Shown: positions 13,081 to 22,987, counted from the stretch's first letter. The stretch is DNA of 64,000 nt from Aquatica leii (GCA_035610365.1 CM069432.1:262505177-262569176); one strand, 5' to 3'. Program-made: numbers and translations. Notes: generated by a model from the letters alone, not told the origin.

Positions 13081-13509
13081 GATTTATTAGCACTGATTTT
13101 TAAACATTTTAAAGCTTCAACACTATGGTCAGTGTACTCGATGCTGGCAAGTACTTCACAAATAAATGAAAATGTGAATATTTCTGAATATAAAAGATTG
13201 ATGGTTTAGCTGAAACGTCAAAATGACGGTTATGGAGAAAAAATATTGAGTTCTACGATGGATAATGTAAACTTTTTAGAGACAGCTTCTGATGCCAGTT
13301 TTCTGCTTGTGATGGTAATGTTGGTAATTGCGTTGCATAGAGAATGTTCGGCGGAAGAATTACGTTTACTAAAAATAGATGATGTAGAAAATTGCGAGCA
13401 TATTTTGGTCATAACATTACATGACAGGAAAATAAAGAAAAAACAAAAAAAAGTTTCACCGTTCGTGAGTAATTTATTGAAATGTGACGCTTTAAGAATA
13501 GTATATTGA
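13006..13509 (+). pseudogene. Crypton tyrosine recombinase remnant (best preserved array copy)
   Basis: Two adjacent open stretches (13006-13209 and 13246-13509) hold, in order, SEAESSLLPKKSKSK, ASTLWSVYSMLASTS, NVNISEYKRLM, NDGY, DASFLLVMVMLVIAL, CSAEELRLLKIDDVEN and HILVITLHDRKIKKK. This is the N-terminal core-binding region followed by the start of the Crypton catalytic domain. A stop after KRLMV separates the two stretches. A segment after the N-terminal part is missing compared with the copy at 58558-58845, which keeps the KYEKTYQQFCGWKK segment. The C-terminal HxxR...Y box is not in this copy. Confidence 0.8.
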
Positions 13510-13989
13510 TGAACAAATTTAGAAAACTGATAGTTTTCCAGTGAGTTTAAATGTTTACAATTCATGAGTAGATCAAATTTACACGAACATTCAGTTTTCT
13601 AAATTGTAGACCATACTGTTTTCTCATGTACTTGACGAAAATTCAACACTATAGTTAGTATACTCGATGCTGACAAGTACTTTACAAATAAATGAAAATA
13701 TGAATATTGCTGGCTTAGCTAAAAAGTCAAAATGGCGGTTATGCGGCAATAAAATCTCGATTTCTATCGATGGATAATGTAAAGGAGTTTCTAGAAAAAG
13801 CTCTTGATGCCAGTTTTCTGCTTATGAAGGTAGTGTTGGAAATTGCCTTGCATGGAGCATGTTGGGTGGAAATTTATAGTTACATTGGAAGATGGAGTAA
13901 ACGGACTTGAGCTTCACAAAAAGTATTTAAATTTGAGACAAAAAATTTGAACCATTTGAACAAAGCAACCAATTGGTATAACCAATTTT

Positions 13990-14120
13990 TACAATTTACC
14001 AAAGAAAATTGCTGCGTTACTTGGGAGTACCGGAGTCAAGTAGCTTCACGAGTCATTGTTTTCGAAGGACATCAGCGGCCTTTTTGGCGGACACTAAAGT
14101 GTTAAAGAAACACAGAGCCT
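13990..14120 (+). pseudogene. Crypton recombinase C-terminal box remnant
   Basis: After the last array copy, the DNA reads in shifted frames as IAALLGVPES, SHCFRRTSAAFLAD and VLKKH, matching the C-terminal catalytic box of Cryptons (usual form GHCFRRTSATLLAD...LKRHGGW). The same box is clearer at 58380-58480 on the minus strand. The nucleophile tyrosine segment is not seen. Confidence 0.6.
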
Positions 14121-15641
14121 GTCAAGGATTTGTTTTTTTTTTAAATTAATAGTTCGACTGAAGAGCAATCTTCGAACTCAACATCGACACTAGGCGCAAG
14201 CGAAGTAATAAATTCTTTGTCAGTGTCTACGTTGCGGTCAGTTTTCTCATTTTCTAGTACAATATTTATTAATTTAACAAATTGTTCATTTACGATTTAC
14301 GCTAATAAATAAAATGAATGAAAAAAAAGTATTTCTAAATTAAAATAGCGAAGAAAAGTGGTGCTAGCTAGAAAAGTTCCACTTTTCTTCACGATCTTTG
14401 GTTCAACAATGTCAAAATTAATTTTCTTTATTCGTTTTAATTAAGTTTTTAAATCATTTTCCACATTTTGGTGTGTTCTTGTTGTTCCGTATAATTTTTA
14501 AATATTCCGACTAATAAACTTTTTTAATTTTTTTTTGAATCGTTAGAATAAAAATTCTTTAGACGTGAAGTTGCTTCAAAATTTGCTAGCTGTTTTTTTT
14601 TTAAATTTTCAATGTTTTGTACTAGGTATTTATCTACGAATAGAAGGAGGATTTTGCCTTCATTTGATCGTAAAGCGTTTAAACTAAATTTAAAAATTCT
14701 TTATATTCATTCAAATTTTCTCAAAAATTTTGTTTTTCTTTTATCGAAGCTACAGGTTGAAAATGTTACTGTGGATACTCTTTTTAAGTCTTGCAATTTG
14801 CGTTTAATTTTTAGGTGGAAAATTTTTTTCAGTAATTTTTATTTGATATTTACTAGAACGATTTTTTGTCATAAAAAAAGGGCGATGTTTAGTTCGTAAA
14901 AGTGTTACAGCGTTTTCAATTTAAGAAAATATATTGTCATTTCTTACTTACCACCGAAAGAACATCCTGTACCACATAAATCACTTTTTACATCTTAAGC
15001 TCATAATTCACTGTTAACTAATTTTTACCGCTTCTGAATGATTTTTCTTTAAAGTTTATTTATTAAATATTATAAATAATTTTTGATTTTCTGTGAGGAT
15101 TTTGATAAACAAATTAATAAAAACGGCGTGACTGGTACCAAAATCCAATTTTGCTGGTTATATTTGTTAATATGACATTTTTCAGTGGTTTAATGTATTA
15201 CTTTCTTAGGTAATTATATCGCTGATTAGTTTTTTTTTAATATTTGTTTACGTGGAAATCTTATAACATAATTAATATACAGATTTGTTAGATTTTTATC
15301 GTTCGAAACGAAAATAATTTGCATTTTTTTTTTAAATTATAATTTATATCTCCACTTAATATAGGTAATTACGTATCTGTAATGCAACTACTAATTAACG
15401 TTTAATACTTGTATTTTCTATAAATTTTATCGATCAGCATGAATAAAAATTTATCGCTATTTTATATAATTAAATAAAACATAAATTATAACCGCATGGT
15501 AGAATTGTACCCGTTTTGTAGTTACGTACAAATAAATTTCCATTTTTATTAAGACACTCAAAAAGGTGTGTACGCACTCGTTTCGATTTTAAATTAGAAG
15601 AAGTTTTTGATTAACAAAAAACAGGTATATTTATACAAGCT
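14121..15641. other. Intergenic AT-rich DNA
   Basis: No gene or known element recognised. The open frame at 14612-14899 is T-rich and has no family resemblance. The right part, from about 15640, may be 3' UTR of the second MAB-21 gene. Confidence 0.5.
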
Positions 15642-15647
15642 TTTATT
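15642..15647 (-). terminator. Putative polyadenylation signal of paralogue B
   Basis: AATAAA on the minus strand about 370 bp past the stop at 16013. Position suits a short 3' UTR, but other AT-rich hexamers nearby could serve instead. Confidence 0.3.
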
Positions 15648-16012
15648 CGCATACTTAACAGTAAATCACATTGCGTTGGACATAAATAATTTACTAAACA
15701 ACATAACGTCACTCTAACGAAATAATTAAATATTGTATTTACATAATGTACAAACAAAGATGATTATAATAACGTGATATAATTAACCCGTGAATATAAA
15801 ATAAATTATGTACATTAATAATAAATTATATACTATACAGCGTGATTTCTTAAAGCGTAAACGCGCTGTATAGTGCTGCCAATGTATATAAGTAAATATG
15901 GCACTGAAAAGACTGGGATTAAAATCTGAATCACAAATACATAATAGGAATTTGGCTTATATATACGAGTACGTTTAAATATTTTATAGTACATTTAAAA
16001 AAGGAATGATTT

Positions 16013-17110
16013 TTACAATTTTTCGAGACATCTTGTATTCGTTAGCATTTCGCGCGTTAATCTCCACACTTGTTTCGACGCGTTTTCGAGCGCACTCGGG
16101 GATTTGCCTTTGAATAAATCTAAATTAGGGAGAAAGTAATGTGGACATCTTTTACATTGAAGGCAAGAAATTAATTGCAAGAAAATGCCGTTAATTCGAT
16201 CGCCTATGCACGATTCGTCCCATTCGCTTTCGCGGGGGTGTTTTTCGCATTCATATAAAAGTAACGTTTTCATATGATAACTAGTGACAGGATTTCCGGG
16301 CAAATCTAAATGCCGATCGCGTAGTGTTTTTAAAATGCTCAAGCACCTACGTCGGCAACCGCCTTGTAACAAACGATTTTCGGCTTCGTTAAATGACAAC
16401 ACCCAAGCGTCGCCCTCCATGGCCGATTGTTTTCCTTGTATAGCGACACTTTCTTTAGACAACAAATCGAAACCTTCCGTTTTTACTTCAGCTACAAGAT
16501 TAGGATGTGGCCATGGGATGTGTGGAATGGGCCAGTGTGCCGCCGATCTTGGCCATACACCCGAACACTTAAACGCCGGTGTTATTTGTACAACGTACCT
16601 TTCACGTATTCTTAACTTAACTTCAGTCGTTTCCGAGATCATTTTTACACAGTCTCTATACGAACACTTATCACAAGCTTGTGCCACTAAAGTCTGAAAA
16701 CGAGATCTTATTTTTCGCGCCGATAGATACCCGGACGCCGTTATAAATTCGACCCATAACGACATCGAACGTTTCCTACCGTCGCTCAATTTTAACACGG
16801 CACAACCAGGTAAAGTTCCATCGTCGACGAAATTAAAAACGCCCATTTGATTCAAATATAAAACAACTTCGAATTCGGTCGGCGAAATAACTTCCAACCC
16901 TTCGTATCTACCGTTGCATTCTGTTAATGACGATATAAAACGGGGTTCTTGAACTTCGACTTCTTTAAGAACATCCTGTACAACTTTACAAACTTCGCGT
17001 ATAGTTTTTGCTATGGTGCCCATTCTAGTTTGTACTCGTTCCCCGTAATATTTGTTTATCTGATACAACATTTTTGACTGGGCCGCCAGCATATCTGGTG
17101 GCACCAGCAT
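16013..17110 (-). CDS. mab-21: MAB-21 family nucleotidyltransferase-fold protein (paralogue B)
   Basis: Intact single-exon gene for a 365-aa protein that aligns without gaps to paralogue A at 4242-5339; I count about 42 substitutions (about 88% identity). The start is the first in-frame ATG at 17110, giving MLVPPDMLAAQSK; upstream in frame there is only GTG. The differences cluster in residues 15-42 (the N-terminal helix) and are scattered elsewhere; the EFEVVLYLNQMG and FVDDGTLPGC segments and the Cys/His cluster CLQCKRCPHYF are kept. Family role as for paralogue A: a cGAS-like fold acting in neural and sensory development. Codon use is more AT-biased than in paralogue A, so the two have drifted at silent sites. 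A CAG lies 10 bp upstream of the ATG and could be a splice acceptor for a non-coding leader exon. Strong purifying selection on both copies is apparent from the conserved protein and diverged DNA. Confidence 0.97.
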   Translation of the reverse strand: MLVPPDMLAAQSKMLYQINKYYGERVQTRMGTIAKTIREVCKVVQDVLKEVEVQEPRFISSLTECNGRYEGLEVISPTEFEVVLYLNQMGVFNFVDDGTLPGCAVLKLSDGRKRSMSLWVEFITASGYLSARKIRSRFQTLVAQACDKCSYRDCVKMISETTEVKLRIRERYVVQITPAFKCSGVWPRSAAHWPIPHIPWPHPNLVAEVKTEGFDLLSKESVAIQGKQSAMEGDAWVLSFNEAENRLLQGGCRRRCLSILKTLRDRHLDLPGNPVTSYHMKTLLLYECEKHPRESEWDESCIGDRINGIFLQLISCLQCKRCPHYFLPNLDLFKGKSPSALENASKQVWRLTREMLTNTRCLEKL

Positions 17111-17340
17111 GATAATCACCTGGGGTCAATTCACACCCGCCGTCGCTTTGAGACTGTGGCGCGTTCAGGTAAGGAAGTCGAACGTTTCGTCCTTAAAGGC
17201 GTATCCTCCACACGACTCGCCTTTTTTGACCGTCGTCAACGAACATATCCTGCGCAGTACTATGGACGCTTCACGCTATGGAATCGATGCTTAACTCCGC
17301 CCATCAGTTTTCTAATGCACGCCTTTTCACCAAGAAAATC
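17111..17340 (-). promoter_or_regulatory. GC-richer 5' leader/promoter region of paralogue B
   Basis: About 230 bp upstream of the ATG is richer in GC and CpG than the flanks and on the minus strand includes GGGCGGAGTTAAGC (about 17296-17309), a GC-box-like site. No TATA box is evident. The GC-rich stretch ends near 17340, much like the matching region before paralogue A, and the two leaders share no obvious long similarity. Confidence 0.4.
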
Positions 17341-19135
17341 AATACTGCCTACACTGGGAAAAATCAAATTTTAATAATTACAATAAAAATCTTTTTTTCC
17401 CTTTAAACTGTTTTTAGCGTTTTGGGAACATGCTGAACGCTTTTTCCATTGTGCAAGAATAAATATTATGGCTTAATTATTTACGTGGAAAATACCAAAT
17501 ATAACTAAAAGAAATTCTTTACGACCATAATTCAAAGTTGTTTACCGCCGAAATTCGAAAGGCTTCTCTAAAAAATATTTTTTTGTTTTGAGGGGTGTAA
17601 ATGTCGAAATAAATAATTTTATTTAATTTTTGTCTGATTTTATGGTTTTTGGTCCTTAGTGGCTTTGTCTGTTTTTGGTCACTACGTATGCATATTTATT
17701 GTTTGGTTGCAATCCAGTTTCGTCCATATTGAATATATGTTTTGATTTCTTATAAACGCATAATAATTTCTAATATTCAAAAATAAATACTTTCGAGATA
17801 ATTCTTAATATTTTGATTTTTTGTCTCTATCCTTGACTGGTTCTGCAAAATTAGTCTGACCAAATCAGCATCTTAAAAAAATTGAGTCTTTTTGTTTTGA
17901 AATCAAATGGATCTGTTATCTTAATCTGGTGATGATAACTAACCTAAAAACAACAAGGCGTTGTAGTTGAAAGTTTCTCATTTTTTCTCTTTTGGGACAG
18001 TAACTGTTTTATCTTTTTCTATTAATAAAGTTGAGAAATAGAAACGCCGGGGATACATTTTTCAAAAAATTTGTCTCTTTTTTGAAGGACGCGACAAGCA
18101 CCACTCTCTTGAAATTGTTGATTCGGAAACTTCTAGTGCCCAAATTATAGTTTTCAGCTCACAATAAAAAATAGAAATTTGGTTAAATAACATTTTTGTA
18201 GGGGAGCAGAATTTTGGTTTTTACAATTTAACGGCGCTTTTAGACAGATTTGTCTGTTTTTGATTTGCAAATTGTATTTTCTTATATAGGGGGCATATCG
18301 TAGATTATAAATTTGTTCAACGTGTGTAGACAGTCACGGACTGGACTACCGGAACTTCCCCGGTAGGCACTGATAATATTTTAAATTGTTTTACTAAGCC
18401 TACTTTAGAAAACCTCTTTATGGAACATCCTTGTAAGTTGTCTATTGTTAACATTCCTAATTTACCATACAAACCAAGTTTTCTTTAAAAAAAAATTAAA
18501 AAAGATAAAACGGCTTTCTTGTTTGGCATAGTAGGTATAGAAAACAAAGTTAAAGATTTTTTAAAAATAATTTTATTGAGGTTATGTTAATATTTGATCT
18601 TTAAACTATTTGATCACAAATTGCAATTTAAAAAATCAGGTTGTCAAACTCTTGTCAGATCAATTTTAAATTACGCAGTCATATCATCAATTTTACACTT
18701 GTGTTTGTAATGGATTGTATTTTTTCTATTGGGTGTTTATCAAAGAAAATTCAGTTTTGACTACTGATAAAAAAATTCTCGGTTTAATGTCAAAAGTTGT
18801 TTTTGCTTATTTCTTTCAGATTTAAATAATGATATGAAAGAGTCAAAGCGAATGCGCTCGGAAAAATTAACTAATTTTTTGTTTAAATTTTTCTCAGTAC
18901 TGAATGAAATAATTGTTTCCACTACTAGTTGTATAGGCTTGCATTATTACGTATAATTGAAGTAGCACTTTTCTAATCGCAGGTAAATAATATTTTATTA
19001 TTAACCGCATTTTTATTTAATAAACGATTTAAATTCTTCAATTGCCCCTGGTAGACAATTTCGTAAATTTTTTTTCTTTAAAACTGTTATAGAATTATCC
19101 GAAAATTTTAATATTTTCATTATGAAATATGTATA
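17341..19135. other. Intergenic DNA upstream of paralogue B
   Basis: No gene seen. Contains one copy of a short interspersed repeat (18915-19010) just before the mariner element. The rest shows nothing recognisable. Confidence 0.5.
18915..19010 (+). repeat. Short interspersed repeat, copy 1
   Basis: About 95 bp shared with 22896-22983: both read CCACTACTAGT/ACACTACTAGT, then GTAGCAC, then GCAGGTAAATAATATTTTAT. The family is not recognised. Confidence 0.65.
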
Positions 19136-19494
19136 CAGTGTGTCCGAAAAGTATGGAATATATTATACAGGTCGATAAATATGCACTTTACACGAAAAAG
19201 TTGTAAATAAAAGTTGTTTATCACTTAGTTATCTACCACCTGGGAGATATCAATTTAAATTTCTGCTGTAAACAAAATCGCAAGGAATAACACTTACATT
19301 TTTTTAAATGGCAAGGCACGTCTTTATTATACTCATTTGATAGAGTCTTTTTTTCTCTTTTCAACCATATCAAACTTGAATACCTTTACATCAAAAAATT
19401 TTCAAGAAAAACAAGGACATGTCTAACAAATTTATTTTACTGAGCAGTATTAATCAGGTACGTAATATGTAGCATTGAAACAATTGAATGCACT
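19136..19494 (+). repeat. Left terminal inverted repeat of the mariner
   Basis: Pairs with 20666-21024. Its inner end is at the GAATGCACT motif just before the transposase start region. Confidence 0.9.
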
Positions 19495-19535
19495 TTAGAA
19501 CACTGTCACACTTTGCTATTTGTTAGTGCTTGAAA

Positions 19536-20588
19536 TATGGCTCAATTATCTGAGAAACATAGAATTGAAATTTTATTGATTCTGGGATATGGAGATAGAA
19601 GAAGAACCTAAGACGAAGTATGTAGTTTATTTAATAACTTGCATCCAGAATTAAACATTTCGCAGTCCACGGTAAGCAAAATTTGGCGGAAATTTCAAGA
19701 GACAGGTTCGGTGAAAGATGCGAGTAGAACTGATGGACCTTTGTCAATAAGTAATGTGGAACGAGAAAATGTGTTCTTGTCTGTTGAGGAAAATCCACAA
19801 ATTTCTGTTCGGCAAATTGCTAGAGACCATAATTTGAATAAATCGGCTGTACATGACGTTTTAAAAAAAGAAAAATTTCATCCTTATAAAGCTTGTGTAG
19901 TTCAAGAATTATTTGAAGACGATTTGGACAGAAGGCTGGAGTTTTGTGAAACAATAACAAACAAACTTGAACGAGATGCACATTTTCATAAAAATATCCT
20001 TTTTACTGATGAGGCCACGTTTTGTTTAAACGGCACAATTAACAAACAAAACACACGTTACTGGTCTTCACAAAATCCTCACTGGTATCTAGAAGGACAC
20101 ACCCAATACCAGCAGAAAGTCAACGTCTGGGTAGGAATGATTGGAAGTCATATTTTTTTGAAGGTAGTTTAACGGCGAATATTTATCTCGATTTCTTAAG
20201 ATTTGAGTTAGTTCCTGCTTTGACCGAGTTATTTCCACATGAAGTAGATCCAGATATATCTCATAACAGAATATGGCTTCAACAAGACGGGGCACCTCCA
20301 CATTTTGGAATTAATGTCCGCCACTTTCTTAATAATAATTTTCAAAATACATGGTTAGGCAGAAGAGGTACGATAGAATGGCCTGCTCGCTCGCCGGATT
20401 TAAGTCCACTAGATTTCTTTCTTTGGGGCTATATTAAAAGCAAAATTTATGTAAATAGACCTGATAACGTTGAAGATTTGAAATATAGTTGAGATAAGAG
20501 ATATGATTTCAAAAGCAATCGACGGTTTCAAAAATCGAATTTACCATTGTCAAATTATTAATGGTTTACATTTTGAACATTTATTGTA
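19536..20588 (+). pseudogene. DD41D mariner transposase, broken
   Basis: The frame opens with MAQLSEKHRIEILL at 19536. An in-frame TAA follows RRRT near 19608. An N-terminal helix-turn-helix pair is visible (STVSKIWRKFQETGSV and ISVRQIARDHNLNKSAVHDVL). The catalytic domain has the first Asp in FTDEATF and second in QQDGAPPH; the third is the last D of SPDLSPLD. One base is missing from a T-run near 20152-20158, shifting the frame after GSHIF, and a further shift falls after EDLKYS near 20490. The natural end is probably NGLHFEHLL with stop at about 20588. Three lesions make it non-functional. Confidence 0.9.
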
Positions 20589-20665
20589 AGTTTAGTTTAA
20601 ATACATTTTTTTGTTATAACAATTTTATGTAAAGATATTTAAAGTTTAATATTTGTTATTCTGAT

Positions 20666-21024
20666 AGTGCATTCAATTGTTTCAATACTACATATTACGT
20701 ACATAATTAATACTGCTCAGTAAAATCAATTTGTTAGACATGTCCTTGTTTTTCTTGAAAATTTTTTGATGTAAAGGTATTCAAGTTTCATATGGTTGAA
20801 AAGAGAAAAAAAGACTCTATCAAATGAGTATAATAAAGACGTGCCTTGCCATTTAAAAAAATGTAAGTGTTATTCGTTGCGATTTTGTTTACAGCAAAAA
20901 TTTAAATTGATATCTCCCAGGTGGTAGATAACTAAGTGATAAACAACTTTTATTTACAACTTTTTTGTGTAAAGTGCATATTTATCGACCTGTATAATAT
21001 ATTCCATACTTTTCGGACACATTG
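20666..21024 (-). repeat. Right terminal inverted repeat of the mariner
   Basis: Reverse complement of 19136-19494 with about ten differences over 359 bp. Confidence 0.9.
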
Positions 21025-21284
21025 TATATTGAATTAAATATATTTTAGATATAATCCATGTTTGAGTAATAGTGTTTTTAAACAATTTAAACAACTTGAG
21101 CATTAAAAACTTACGTTATCTGTTTATATTTGTGTTGTAAATCACAATTTCGAATGACGTCAAAACAAAACACTCCCTTGATTTTGATTTTGAAATTAAT
21201 ATCTTAAATTTTAAATTTGATTTAGTAACAGGTAAAATGGTTTTAAAAATTTTAGTAGTGGCCTAAAATGACATACATTTCCTA

Positions 21285-21806
21285 AAATTACATATGACAT
21301 ATTTCACATACGAATTGTTTTGTTTTGGGCGACGTATCTGCACAGTCTGAATGGCACCATTTATTGCACACTTGGCAACGTAACCACACTGCTTTTGCTT
21401 TTGACCACGAATACAACACATTGCAATAAATGCATGCCACGTCTTCATCGTCAGCGTCAGTAAAGCCAGAATCTTCCACATCGATCTCTCCATCACTCTC
21501 GTCGCAAAATAAATTATGATTCACTTTCTGTCTCTTCGCGTTTCTTTCCACCATTAAACGTTTTTTAGTAGCTTTGGCTTTGAGTTCGTCCATGTTTGGC
21601 GTTGAAGTTAGTATTAGCGGCCCTGGCTTTCCCCGTTTGTTCTTAGAAGCCGCTGATGACGCTTTAGGAAGTGGTGCAATGGACTTTATTGCTATTCTAC
21701 TGGACTCCAAGATCTCACGTTCCACATCAAAATTATGGCAAGCAGCAGTTTCAGATGGAGACGGTACTGTAGGAACCTGTGCTGTAGAGGACTCTCCATC
21801 AATCAT
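21285..21806 (-). pseudogene. C-terminal region of pogo-like transposase with PHD finger
   Basis: An open 172-aa frame ending in a C4HC3 zinc finger: CIYC, 15 residues, CQVC, 4 residues, H, 2 residues, C, 11 residues, CEIC, at about residues 124-170. It is preceded by an acidic stretch (CDESDGEIDVEDSGFTDADD) and a basic stretch (KRGKPG, KRLMVERNAKRQK). Insect pogo/Tigger-like proteins commonly end in exactly this kind of PHD-like finger, which fits the adjacent DDE remnant at 21944-22356. The frame is intact but the element is not. Confidence 0.8.
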
Positions 21807-21943
21807 TTCCTTATTGGGTGTTGATATTCTCGGTGGGGGTGTTGAATTTCCTGGAATAATTTCATCATAGGGAATATCTGTAACACATCCAGTCAGGAAA
21901 TATTTGAGGATTCAGCGGATAGAATCCTGTTTTCTCAAACCCG

Positions 21944-22356
21944 TTAATTGGCAGAACGTTCATACGCTTCTTTAAACAGCTTTGCTATCTGAAATACTGT
22001 TACCGTACGACCTGGATTATTTTTTAACCACTTGGATACAGCTTGGTAATAATATGCTGATAACAACCCAAAAAATGAGACGTCTGAAGGCTGTATCCTG
22101 TGGGTGCAGTGTGGGGGAATACACAATAGTATAATTCCATGTTGTTTTGCAAATTCAAGTGCCGTAAGGCTCTTATGACTTGCATGACCGTCAAGGAGCA
22201 ACAGTGTTTTCTAGTGGAAGAGGAATGAGAGTATTTCATGAAATGTTCCATCCATTGGTAGAAAAGTTCTTCTGTCATCCAACCAGATTCCTGACATAAA
22301 CCAAGTGTTGAAGCAGAAGCATCATCTATGAGTTCTTGGAGAATGTAAACAACCAT
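21944..22356 (-). pseudogene. DDE domain of pogo-like transposase, broken
   Basis: Minus-strand frames read LLDGHASHKSLTALEFAKQH, IILLCIPPHCTHRIQPSD, VSFFGLL and WLKNNPGRTVTVFQIAKLF, the second and third catalytic parts of the DDE_1 superfamily (usual form LLDGHxSHKS and RxQPLDVSFF). The third catalytic Asp is in QPSDVSFF. A frameshift separates the upstream frame (22024-22356) from this one. Downstream, NGFEKTGFYPLNPQIFPD continues the family pattern before the PHD part. Confidence 0.82.
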
Positions 22357-22895
22357 CGGATAATTTTATGATTAAAACGACATTGACCTAAAATGACATA
22401 CTATTCCATATTAGGCTGACCATTGGTATGTCATTTTACCCAAGTTGTGGTGCATTACTAAATATTGGCATAAAAATGTAAAGGTTATGTATAAAATATT
22501 CCAGCTGTGTGTGAATCTGGAAAGGACTATTGTCTCTATATACCGCGTAAAAATGTTAGCTTACATGTAGAAAAATAAGTACTTTCTGCGGATAAGATAA
22601 TAATAGTTCTAATATGTAAAACACAAAATGTACGTTCACAGCTTTAACGGTCACGATACATCTACTAACTAACTGAAGGACGCATAAGTATCACGTACCA
22701 AGGCTGACCACAGAGTGTCACGCTAATATAATGGCGGCAAATTAAAAATCTTGTTGTATGTCATTTTATAAGTACTAGTTTCCCCTATAGAGAAAAAACG
22801 ACTTATATCCCTCGACGGTTCGCGATATAATCTGTCGCTTAGGTTGTAATCACACACTTCTCAACTTTGATATTTAATATATTATATACACTACT

Positions 22896-22983
22896 AGTGT
22901 ATATATGGTTTCATTATTACATATAATAGTAGGTTGTAAAGTAGCACTTTCTTAACCGCAGGTAAATAATATTTTATTATTAA
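22896..22983 (+). repeat. Short interspersed repeat, copy 2
   Basis: Partner of 18915-19010; similarity ends at the TTAA at 22980-22983, next to the inverted-repeat element. Confidence 0.65.
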
Positions 22984-22987
22984 TTAC

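Larger units (their letters stand above)
9795..14140 (+). mobile_element. Tandem array of five decayed Crypton (tyrosine recombinase) copies
   Basis: Five partial copies in the same orientation, recognised by the motif encoding STLWSVYSML and its DNA context (TCAACACTATGGTCAGT or close), at about 10064, 11022, 12262, 13107 and 13644; the spacings are 958, 1240, 845 and 537 bp. Each copy has parts of the Crypton recombinase: an N-terminal segment like SEAESSLLPKKSKSK, the core-binding segment, and a catalytic-domain segment ending LLKIDDVENCEHILVITLHDRK. Leader DNA with TCATCGAAAATGAGTC precedes copies (about 10760, 12030, 12960). All copies carry stops and frameshifts, so none is functional. 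Cryptons move as circles through a tyrosine recombinase; a minus-strand relative lies at 58380-59590. The units also carry a short segment shared with the BEL/Pao gag near 61.85 kb. Confidence 0.85.
19136..21024 (+). mobile_element. Tc1/mariner element, DD41D type, with 359-bp inverted repeats
   Basis: A complete element of 1889 bp with TA (TATA) on both sides. Both ends begin CAGTG/CAATG followed by TGTCCGAAAAGTATGGAA. The terminal inverted repeats are about 359 bp long, far longer than the ~30 bp usual for mariner, and about 97% identical (I count about ten mismatches). Inside is one transposase reading frame on the plus strand with FTDEATF, WLQQDGAPPHFG and SPDLSPLDFFLWG; 41 residues lie between the second and third catalytic aspartates, which matches the DD41D (rosa-like) group. 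The transposase is broken, so this copy would need help in trans. A much older relative lies at 25590-26581. Confidence 0.93.
21257..22787 (-). mobile_element. Pogo/Tigger-like DNA transposon remnant
   Basis: Minus-strand coding pieces of a pogo-type DDE transposase followed by a C-terminal PHD finger, inserted in an interspersed repeat. The motif TAAAATGACATAC occurs near the left end (21264-21276), and inverted at the right end (22756-22768); another inverted pair lies inside (22389-22401 and 22426-22438), suggesting that terminal repeats of more than one copy or an internal deletion are present. The N-terminal DNA-binding (CENP-B/Psq-type) half of the transposase is missing, so the element is defective. 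Confidence 0.8.
21045..22890 (+). repeat. Interspersed repeat (copy C) split by a pogo-like insertion
   Basis: The flanks at 21045-21256 and about 22788-22890 together match the two tandem copies at 28966-29690: landmarks are GTTTTTAAACAATTT, CTTACGTTATC, TTGTGTTGTAAATCACA, AGTAACAGGT, TTTAGTAGTGG on the left and TATCCCTCGACG, CGCGATATAATCTGTCGCTTAGG on the right. A ~1.5 kb pogo-like element interrupts it. A short part of the repeat next to the insertion is missing. Confidence 0.75.

Noticed and set aside
16284-16697. 137-residue plus-strand frame opposite the second MAB-21 gene
   Set aside because: Antisense shadow; the conserved protein is on the minus strand.
22926-22942. Partial match to let-7 (TAGTAGGTTGTA)
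   Set aside because: The seed GAGGTAG is not present, no hairpin arm was found, and the site is at the edge of an interspersed repeat.
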